Below, piece by piece: positions 39,366 through 44,875 of a DNA stretch of 44,875 nt. Under the pieces are notes generated by a model that was given only the letters and a program-made list of their open reading frames with translations, ran no database searches and was not told the DNA's origin. The stretch lies in assembly GCA_013002425.1 (NCBI GenBank), contig JABDJQ010000273.1:1-44875 (forward strand), in the 5' to 3' direction. Within the stretch, counting starts at the first letter, position 1. Each line of letters begins with the position of its first letter. This stretch comes from Gemmatimonadota bacterium (GTDB taxonomy: Bacteria; Orphanbacterota; Orphanbacteria; Orphanbacterales; Orphanbacteraceae). A program made the translations under genes and the position numbers.

Positions 39366-40430
39366 CTACTGTACGCAGGAGGTCATCTGCCCGAGATCGC
39401 TCCACTCTCGAAGCACTGCGGGCTCGAGGTGTTTCAGGAATGAAATGTTGCGGCAGGCGTCCGTAATAATGCTGAGATTCAGGGCCGGATCATACGGAAC
39501 GAGGTGTTCGTTCAGATCGCCGGCGACGTCGGCGTTCAGGTCGAGAAATCGAACCGGCGTGTCACACGAAAAGTCGGCATCGGAAAACGCGAAGTGCTTG
39601 CGCGCCGAAGAACGGTACGTCCGGTAGTGGACGACGCGATCGTGTATGTCGTACACGATAGACCACTTCGTCCGTGAACCCTGCGACACCTCCGCCAGGG
39701 TCGCGAACGCGTGTTCGACCGGATCGCGCACTTCGTGCCGCCAGCTGTCGGCCCCGCGCACGAAGCGGTCGAGTGAAGCGGCCGTCTTCATGGGGCGCCT
39801 GCTCCCCCCGAACCCCCTGTGCTGACCCAGGTACTTCGCGGACCGGTCGTATCTGTCGTTTGCGAGCACCGGCGCGACGAGATCTTCGCCCGTGTGCGCT
39901 ACGAGGGCGCCCTCCAGAAACTCGACAGCCGCTACCGCGCCGGACGCGTCCGCCACGAGAAAATGACAGCGGCCGCTCGAATGATCCGTGATACGGATTT
40001 CGGTATCGCTCGCGAGCAGTTCGGCGACGCTCTTTTTCGTGTCGAGCTGGTATTGAATCCATGTGAGAAGCGAAACCGAAGGGCGGTCGTCGGGCGCGGG
40101 ATACTTCGTTTCGTTCAGCCAGAGCAGTTCGATCACGAGACCCGCTTCGTTCATGCCGCCCGAGGGGAATTCGCGCCCGAACTGATTGAACGTGGTGCTT
40201 CCGAAGCGGGAGGTCCAGGAGATCGTGCGGCCGCCGTCCGTTGTCGGGTCCGACTGCTTGGCGACGCCGCGCTTGTTCACGACGAAGAGCCCCGCGTCGG
40301 CCGACCAGTCGTAGTTCTTGCCGAAGACGAGCGTCCCCGCGTTCTCCACGCAGAATGTAGTGCAGGCCGGAACGGATAGCGGGAGGCAGGCGCAGTTCAG
40401 CAGCGCGGCAATGACGAACAGACGAAACAC
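39366..40430 (-). CDS. Secreted linear-amide C-N hydrolase (choloylglycine hydrolase family, Ntn)
   Basis: 354 residues from a GTG at 40430, with GAGG 7 nt upstream. The longer reading to 40661 adds unrelated, Pro-rich sequence. A signal peptide (RLFVIAALLNCACLPLSVPA) precedes CTTFCVENAGTLVFGKNYDW. In this family the mature enzyme begins with the nucleophile Cys, so signal peptidase cleavage after SVPA would itself expose the catalytic Cys. Further family blocks are GGMNEAGLVIELLWLNETKY, IQYQLDTKKSVAELLASD, CHFLVADASGAVAAVEFLEG and VLANDRYDRSAKYL (with the conserved N-x-x-Y). Related enzymes cleave bile-acid amides, penicillin V or N-acyl-homoserine lactones. The substrate here is unknown. 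Confidence 0.87.
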   Translation of the reverse strand: MFRLFVIAALLNCACLPLSVPACTTFCVENAGTLVFGKNYDWSADAGLFVVNKRGVAKQSDPTTDGGRTISWTSRFGSTTFNQFGREFPSGGMNEAGLVIELLWLNETKYPAPDDRPSVSLLTWIQYQLDTKKSVAELLASDTEIRITDHSSGRCHFLVADASGAVAAVEFLEGALVAHTGEDLVAPVLANDRYDRSAKYLGQHRGFGGSRRPMKTAASLDRFVRGADSWRHEVRDPVEHAFATLAEVSQGSRTKWSIVYDIHDRVVHYRTYRSSARKHFAFSDADFSCDTPVRFLDLNADVAGDLNEHLVPYDPALNLSIITDACRNISFLKHLEPAVLREWSDLGQMTSCVQ

Positions 40431-40502
40431 GGGGCGCCTCGATTCGGGGGACGGTAAGTCGACGCCGGCGGCAGGGCTGCGGCCGGCGCCGGGGATGCGC
40501 GT

Positions 40503-40511
40503 ATCATAGCA
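40503..40511 (-). promoter_or_regulatory. Extended -10 (TG-C-TATGAT) of the amidase gene
   Basis: On the minus strand TG-C-TATGAT (40511-40503). The start codon is at 40430, giving a leader of about 65 nt. That leader is very GC-rich and contains self-complementary ggccggcgccgg-type sequence. Confidence 0.45.
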
Positions 40512-40795
40512 AACGGGTGGAGGACGCGTCGGGATCGAAACCAGAGGCAGATCTCCGAAAAAAAGGAAGCCATTCGCGCACAATATCGGGGCTTTGATGC
40601 CGATCTGACGGCGAAAGGGCCGGCATTTCATATGTCCACCCTCTAACCTGTATAAAATCAAACGGTTAAAAATTATTTACAGATCGTTTCCGATTGGCTC
40701 CGCGGTTGCATTCTTCCGGTAACTCAGAGGCGTGCAGACATGTTCGCCGCCTCCAGTCGGCCGTGGTGGCCGATTCGAATAGGAGTTCATCTCAA

Positions 40796-40906
40796 ATGAA
40801 GAAGACGAATAAGTCCGCGAAGAAGACTGCTGCCCCGAAAGCCGGCGCGAAGAAGACGAGCACGCCCTCGACGGCTTCCGCCAAAAAGGCCAAAGGCAAG
40901 CGCTAA
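40796..40906 (+). CDS. 36-residue Lys/Ala-rich basic peptide (histone-H1-like tail)
   Basis: ATG at 40796, AGGAG at 40781-40785 (10 nt upstream), TAA at 40904-40906. The product is almost all Lys, Ala, Thr, Ser and Pro with K-K and A-K-K repeats (KKTAAPKAGAKK, SAKKAKGKR). It resembles the C-terminal tails of histone H1 and bacterial H1-like proteins. It would bind nucleic acid through charge. A TATAAA-type -10 lies at 40651-40656, giving a leader of about 140 nt. Two hairpins, the second a strong terminator, follow the stop, so this is a free-standing transcription unit. This supports a real gene despite its size. Confidence 0.65.
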   Translation: MKKTNKSAKKTAAPKAGAKKTSTPSTASAKKAKGKR

Positions 40907-40972
40907 GCTTCGAGAGCCCATCGGGACGGACACAGCCGCGATACCTCGGAGGGACGCGGCGAACCCGTTCCT

Positions 40973-40995
40973 CATGATCAGCTGAGCTGGTCATG
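40973..40995 (+). other. 23-bp near-perfect palindrome
   Basis: CATGATCAGCT (40973-40983), one central G, AGCTGGTCATG (40985-40995). The arms are complementary at 10 of 11 positions; the remaining pair is T-G. It sits 7 bp before the terminator stem. It may be a regulator site, or a second RNA hairpin protecting the 3' end of the small mRNA. Confidence 0.7.
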
Positions 40996-41002
40996 CATAT
41001 CA

Positions 41003-41030
41003 AGCCCGGCGATCTCAGGATCGCCGGGCT
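41003..41030 (+). terminator. Intrinsic terminator after the basic peptide gene
   Basis: A perfect 12-bp stem (AGCCCGGCGATC at 41003-41014 with GATCGCCGGGCT at 41019-41030) closes a 4-nt loop, tcag. The tail is ttctcgttt. It isolates the small gene from the carboxylase operon that starts 100 bp later. Confidence 0.88.
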
Positions 41031-41129
41031 TTCTCGTTTCGGCGCAATCCCTTTACCCCTCCCGCCCCTCCATGATAATTCTTTAAGTTCATTGAACTTG
41101 CTTTCCGCCACGGCCCTGAAGGAACGCCC

Positions 41130-42737
41130 ATGATCCCACTCAGTTCGCATGTGAATCCGAACGCGCCCGAGTTTCGCGCGAACCGGGAGCACTACGAAGC
41201 ATTACGCGCCGATCTCAAGGAGCAGCTCGCGCAGGTACGCAAGGGCGGCTCCGAAAAGGCGCACGCTCTTCATGAAAAACGCGGCAAGCTGTTCGTACGC
41301 AAACGGATCGAACGCCTGCTCGACCCCGACACGCCGTTTCTCGAACTCTCGGCGCTGGCCGCGCACGGCCTCTACACGGGCGACGTGCCGTCAGCCGGCA
41401 TCGTGGCCGGGATCGGCCGCGTGTCGGGCAAGATCTGCATGATTCTCGGGAACGACGCGACGGTCAAAGGCGGAACGTACTACCCCGCGACGATCCGAAA
41501 ACACATCCGCATGCAGGAGATCGCCCTCGAAAATCATCTGCCCACGATTTATCTCGTCGATTCGGGCGGCGTCTTTCTGCCGATGCAGGACGAGGTATTT
41601 CCCGACAAGGAGCACTTCGGCCGGATCTTCTATAACCAGGCGGTCATGTCGTCGAAGCGGATCTCGCAGGTCGCGGTCGTCATGGGCATGTGCACCGCAG
41701 GCGGCGCCTACGTCCCCGCGATGTGCGACGAGAACGTGATCGTCGACGGCACGGGCACGATTTATCTCGCCGGGCCGCCGCTCGTGAAAGCCGCGACGGG
41801 CGAGGAAGTGTCGCCCGAAGATCTCGGCGGCGGGCCGATGCACTCGCGCATCTCGGGCGTCACGGATCATCTCGCCGCGAACGACGAAGAGGCGCTCGAA
41901 AGGGCGCGCGGGATTCTCGAATGCGTGCCGCAGGAGCCACGCGTCCGTTTCGACTGGGATGAACCCGAGGAGCCGCTCTACTCGCCCGACGAAATCTGCG
42001 GCCTGCTCCCCAGAGATACGAAGCAGCCGTACGACGTCCGCGAAGTGATCGCGCGCCTCGTGGACGGCTCGCGCTTCCACGAATTCAAAGCCGAATACGG
42101 TTCGACGCTCGTCTGCGGATTCGCGCGCTGGATGGGGTGCCTGGTCGGCATCGTCGCGAACAACGGCGTGCTCTTCTCGGAATCGGCGCTGAAGGGCGCG
42201 CACTTCATCGAACTGTGCGGTCAGCGCAACATCCCTCTCGTCTTTCTGCAGAACATCACCGGCTTCATGGTCGGCAAGCGCTACGAGCAGGGCGGGATCG
42301 CGAAGGACGGCGCGAAGATGGTGCAGGCCGTCGCGACCGCGCCGGTGCCGCGATTCACGGTGATCATCGGCGGTTCGCACGGCGCGGGCAACTACGCCAT
42401 GTGCGGGCGCGGGTATCTTCCGCGCTTCCTGTTCACCTGGCCGAACGCGCGTATCTCGGTCATGGGCGCCGATCAGGCGGCGAGCGTTCTCGTCACGGTG
42501 CAGGAGCAGAAGCTCCAGCGCGACGGGAAGAAGCTCTCGCCCGAGGAAGCCGCCGCGATCGCGGACCCCATCAAGGAGAAGTACGAGCGCGAAGGGCATC
42601 CGTATTACGCCACGGCGCGGCTCTGGGATGACGGCATTCTCGACCCGTCCGAAACGCGCGAAGCGATCGGACTGTGCCTGGCGGTTTCGGAACACGCGCC
42701 GCAATCGAAGCCGGAGTACCCCGTCTTCCGCATGTAG
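41130..42737 (+). CDS. mccB: Methylcrotonyl-CoA carboxylase beta (carboxyltransferase) subunit
   Basis: 535 residues, the usual length. LRADLKEQLAQVRKGG and KRGKLFVRKRIERLLDPDTP begin the carboxyltransferase N-domain. NDATVKGGTYYPATIRKHIR is the block that distinguishes methylcrotonyl- from propionyl-CoA carboxylases. IYLVDSGGVFLPMQDEVFPD, GMCTAGGAYVPAMCDE, NITGFMVGKRYEQGGIAKDG and GGSHGAGNYAMCGRGY complete the acyl-CoA and biotin sites. It carboxylates 3-methylcrotonyl-CoA in leucine breakdown. GAAGGAA lies about 7 nt before the ATG, and a GATAAT-type -10 sits in the AT-rich stretch near 41072. It is the first gene of a three-gene operon. Confidence 0.94.
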   Translation: MIPLSSHVNPNAPEFRANREHYEALRADLKEQLAQVRKGGSEKAHALHEKRGKLFVRKRIERLLDPDTPFLELSALAAHGLYTGDVPSAGIVAGIGRVSGKICMILGNDATVKGGTYYPATIRKHIRMQEIALENHLPTIYLVDSGGVFLPMQDEVFPDKEHFGRIFYNQAVMSSKRISQVAVVMGMCTAGGAYVPAMCDENVIVDGTGTIYLAGPPLVKAATGEEVSPEDLGGGPMHSRISGVTDHLAANDEEALERARGILECVPQEPRVRFDWDEPEEPLYSPDEICGLLPRDTKQPYDVREVIARLVDGSRFHEFKAEYGSTLVCGFARWMGCLVGIVANNGVLFSESALKGAHFIELCGQRNIPLVFLQNITGFMVGKRYEQGGIAKDGAKMVQAVATAPVPRFTVIIGGSHGAGNYAMCGRGYLPRFLFTWPNARISVMGADQAASVLVTVQEQKLQRDGKKLSPEEAAAIADPIKEKYEREGHPYYATARLWDDGILDPSETREAIGLCLAVSEHAPQSKPEYPVFRM

Positions 42738-42758
42738 ACAGAGAGCGGAGTGGAAATC

Positions 42759-43541
42759 ATGAAATTCATACGCAAAGAGATCGAGGGTGCGCGCGCCACG
42801 ATCTCGATCGACAGACCGGACGTACGTAACGCCCTGAGCGGAGAAGTGCTGAAGGAACTGCGCGCGGCGTTCGACGAAGTCGGCGCGAATGAAAGCGTCC
42901 GCGCCGTGGTGCTTCGCGGCGAAGGGAAATCGTTCTGCGCAGGCGCCGACATCGAATGGATGCGCGCGAGCGTCGACAAGAGCGTCGCCGAGAACGAAGA
43001 GGAAACGCGCGGCATCGCCGCCGCGCTGCGTGCGATCGACGAATGTGCGAAGCCCGTGATCGCGCGCGTTCACGGCGCGGCCCTCGGCGGCGGCGCGGGC
43101 CTTGTTGCCGCGTGTGACATCGTCGTTTCCGCGGACAACGCGAAGTTCGGTTTCACCGAAGTCCGCCTCGGGATCATCCCGGCCGCGATCTCGACGTTCG
43201 TGCTTGCGAAAATCGGCTCGAATCATGCGCGCCGCTATTTTCTTACAGGTGAAGTGTTCGGCGCCGAAGCCGCGTTTCATATCGGCCTCGCGGACGAGGT
43301 CGTCAAAGAAGGCGAACTCGACCAGGCGGTCGACGCGATCGCTGACGCCATCGCGATGAACGGACCCCGCGCGGTCGAAGCCGCGAAGAAGATGATCCGC
43401 GACGTCGCCCCGCTCTCGCGCGAGGACGCGATCGCCGAAACGACCCGACGCATTGCGAAGCTCCGCACGTCCCCGGAAGGGCAGGAAGGGCTCCGCGCCT
43501 TTCTCGAAAAACGCCGCGCCTCCTGGCTCGAGGAGTCGTAG
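42759..43541 (+). CDS. liuC: Enoyl-CoA hydratase family; probable methylglutaconyl-CoA hydratase
   Basis: 260 residues from the ATG at 42759, preceded by GGAGTGG (a GTG at 42750 would add three residues). Crotonase-fold motifs: ISIDRPDVRNALSGEVLKEL, LRGEGKSFCAGADIEWM (oxyanion hole, first half), RVHGAALGGGAGLVAACDIV (oxyanion hole, second half, and hexamer contact), FGFTEVRLGIIPAAISTFVL (catalytic Glu region). Between mccB and mccA it should hydrate 3-methylglutaconyl-CoA to HMG-CoA, the next step of leucine catabolism. That assignment rests on gene order as much as on sequence. Confidence 0.88.
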   Translation: MKFIRKEIEGARATISIDRPDVRNALSGEVLKELRAAFDEVGANESVRAVVLRGEGKSFCAGADIEWMRASVDKSVAENEEETRGIAAALRAIDECAKPVIARVHGAALGGGAGLVAACDIVVSADNAKFGFTEVRLGIIPAAISTFVLAKIGSNHARRYFLTGEVFGAEAAFHIGLADEVVKEGELDQAVDAIADAIAMNGPRAVEAAKKMIRDVAPLSREDAIAETTRRIAKLRTSPEGQEGLRAFLEKRRASWLEES

Positions 43542-43544
43542 CGC

Positions 43545-44875
43545 GTGGCGAAATCGAAGACAGGGAAGAACGCGCCGAAGGCAGGAAACGCGCCGATCAG
43601 GCGTATTCACAAGGTGCTGATCGCGAATCGCGGGGAGATTGCGGTTCGCGTGGCGCGCACGCTGCGTGAAACGGGCATGGCGTCCGTGGCCGTCTATTCG
43701 GAGGCCGACGACGGCGCTCCGCATGTGGAAGCGTGCGACGAAGCGATCGCGATCGGTCCGGCCCCCGCCTCGGAATCGTACCTGGTGCAGGAAAAGATAC
43801 TCGCCGCCGCGCGCGACTGCGGCGCTGACGCGATTCACCCCGGCTACGGATTTCTTTCGGAGCGCGCTTCTTTCGCCGAAGCGTGCGAACAGGCGGGAAT
43901 CGCGTTCATCGGCCCCGGCCCCGATGCGATTCGCCTCATGGGGAGCAAGGACGACGCGCGCCGCGCGGCAGAGAAAGCCGGCGTTCCCGTCGTGCCCGGA
44001 TCGAAGGGATCGCTGGTCGACGATGCCGCGATTCTGGCCGTCGTGAAGGAGATCGGCGTGCCCGTCATGCTGAAAGCGGCGGCGGGCGGCGGCGGCAAGG
44101 GGATGCGGCGGATCGAGTCGGCCGAGAACCTTAGCGAGCAGATCGAAAGCGCGCGCCGCGAAGCGGAGGCTTCGTTCGGCGACGGCGCCCTTCTCGTCGA
44201 AAAGCTCGTATCCCCCGCGCGCCATGTCGAGATTCAGATCATCGGCGACAAGCACGGCAACGTACTCGCTCTCGGCGAACGTGAATGTTCGCTGCAGCGG
44301 CGGTTTCAGAAGATCATCGAAGAGGCGCCGTCCGCGGTCGTCGATCCGGAGCTGCGCGAAAAAATGCAGACCGCGGCGTGCGATCTGGCGCGCGCGGCGG
44401 GATACGCGGGCGCCGGCACGGTGGAGTTTCTGCTGCAGGACGACGGCACGTTCTACTTTCTCGAAATGAACACGCGTCTTCAGGTCGAGCATCCGGTCAC
44501 GGAACTCGTGATGGGCGTCGACCTCGTGCGCATGCAGATCGAAGTGGCCGAGGGGCGCCCGCTCTCGCTCGATACGCGCGTCCCCCGCGGACATGCGATC
44601 GAGGCGCGCCTCTATGCCGAAAACCCGGACGCCGGTTTCCTTCCGACGTCGGGCCGCGTGCTCGCGCTTGCATGGCCGGAAGGCGCGCGGGTCGATCACG
44701 GACTGCGCGAGGGAATGGAAGTCGGTACGCACTACGATCCCATGCTCGCGAAAGTCATCGTATGGGGACACGATCGCGAACAGGCGCGCGTGAAACTCGT
44801 GCGTGCGCTCGAACGGACGATCCTTCTCGGATTCGTTACGAACGTAAATTATCTGATCGACCTTCTGAATACGGA
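43545..44875 (+). CDS. mccA: Methylcrotonyl-CoA carboxylase alpha (biotin carboxylase) subunit, 3' end outside window
   Basis: 443 codons and two bases are present and the frame is open at the window end. The start is a GTG 3 nt after the liuC stop, with GGAG 9 nt upstream. A Lys-rich tail of about 17 residues (AKSKTGKNAPKAGNAPIRR) precedes the biotin carboxylase N-domain (HKVLIANRGEIAVRVARTLR, HPGYGFLSER, GSKDDARRAAEKAG). The ATP-grasp domain has VMLKAAAGGGGKGMRRIESA, RHVEIQIIGDKHGNVLALGE, RECSLQRRFQKIIEEAPS and FLEMNTRLQVEHPVTE. The C-domain begins GHAIEARLYAENPDAGFLPT. The biotin-carrying domain would lie beyond the end. It charges biotin with bicarbonate for MccB. Confidence 0.93.
   Translation, partial: MAKSKTGKNAPKAGNAPIRRIHKVLIANRGEIAVRVARTLRETGMASVAVYSEADDGAPHVEACDEAIAIGPAPASESYLVQEKILAAARDCGADAIHPGYGFLSERASFAEACEQAGIAFIGPGPDAIRLMGSKDDARRAAEKAGVPVVPGSKGSLVDDAAILAVVKEIGVPVMLKAAAGGGGKGMRRIESAENLSEQIESARREAEASFGDGALLVEKLVSPARHVEIQIIGDKHGNVLALGERECSLQRRFQKIIEEAPSAVVDPELREKMQTAACDLARAAGYAGAGTVEFLLQDDGTFYFLEMNTRLQVEHPVTELVMGVDLVRMQIEVAEGRPLSLDTRVPRGHAIEARLYAENPDAGFLPTSGRVLALAWPEGARVDHGLREGMEVGTHYDPMLAKVIVWGHDREQARVKLVRALERTILLGFVTNVNYLIDLLNT

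Noticed and set aside
41391..44771. 1126-codon open frame on the minus strand
   Set aside because: It lies antisense to mccB, liuC and mccA, which are certain. Long antisense frames are expected in GC-rich coding DNA, and the translation is Arg/His/Asp-rich without domains.
1..44875. tRNA or rRNA genes
   Set aside because: I looked for T-loop (ggttcgaatc-type) and rRNA-like sequence on both strands and found none convincing.

Overview
The window is GC-rich, densely coded DNA from a Gram-negative-type bacterium. It carries lipoprotein signals, an outer-membrane barrel candidate, a very large secreted fibronectin-III protein and a C25-type peptidase. Both of the last two end in FlgD-Ig-like modules of the kind found at the ends of type IX-exported proteins and PorU in the Fibrobacteres-Chlorobi-Bacteroidetes (FCB) group. 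That mix, with a cohesin/dockerin pair and TTG/GTG starts, suggests an uncultured FCB-group lineage such as Eisenbacteria or Krumholzibacteriota. This placement is inference; no rRNA or tRNA gene was seen.

Layout. 1-17035 (+): tail of a membrane protein; a lipoprotein with a cohesin-like domain; four 21-bp tandem repeats; a 3157-residue secreted protein with 30 cysteine-paired Fn3 repeats plus a dockerin; a membrane sulfatase-fold enzyme; and a C25/PorU-like protein whose expected catalytic His is Asn. 17044-22325: a small glycogen-binding-type protein (-), a lipoprotein, a YHS-like lipoprotein interrupted by one in-frame TGA followed by a SECIS-like hairpin (candidate selenoprotein), the rimB-like/rimK/aspartoacylase-like operon, and another lipoprotein. 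22345-25867 (-): an overlapping OMP/DUF2330/DCC operon and a YbdG-type mechanosensitive channel. 25940-34707: a surface-glycan-type locus with two paralogous glycosyltransferase-like proteins, a flippase, a sulfotransferase-GT2 fusion, two further sulfotransferases and a three-helix membrane-anchored cytochrome P450. 35138-40430: a GNAT acetyltransferase, a polypurine tract with a terminator, an ECF sigma/anti-sigma pair flanked by an 18-bp inverted repeat, an EAL-HDOD protein and a secreted Ntn amidase. 40796-44875 (+): a 36-residue Lys-rich peptide gene ending in tandem hairpins, then a leucine-catabolism operon (mccB, methylglutaconyl-CoA hydratase, mccA) that runs off the end.

How the genes work together. 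Neighbours are often joined by 4-nt start/stop overlaps (ATGA, GTGA, TTGA), so several blocks look translationally coupled. At least five genes have an extended -10-like element ending 6-7 nt before the start codon, which points to leaderless mRNAs. The strongest candidates for something undescribed are the selenocysteine-type YHS lipoprotein at 18272-18907, the cohesin-lipoprotein/dockerin-Fn3 pair, and the sulfotransferase/P450/glycosyltransferase locus.
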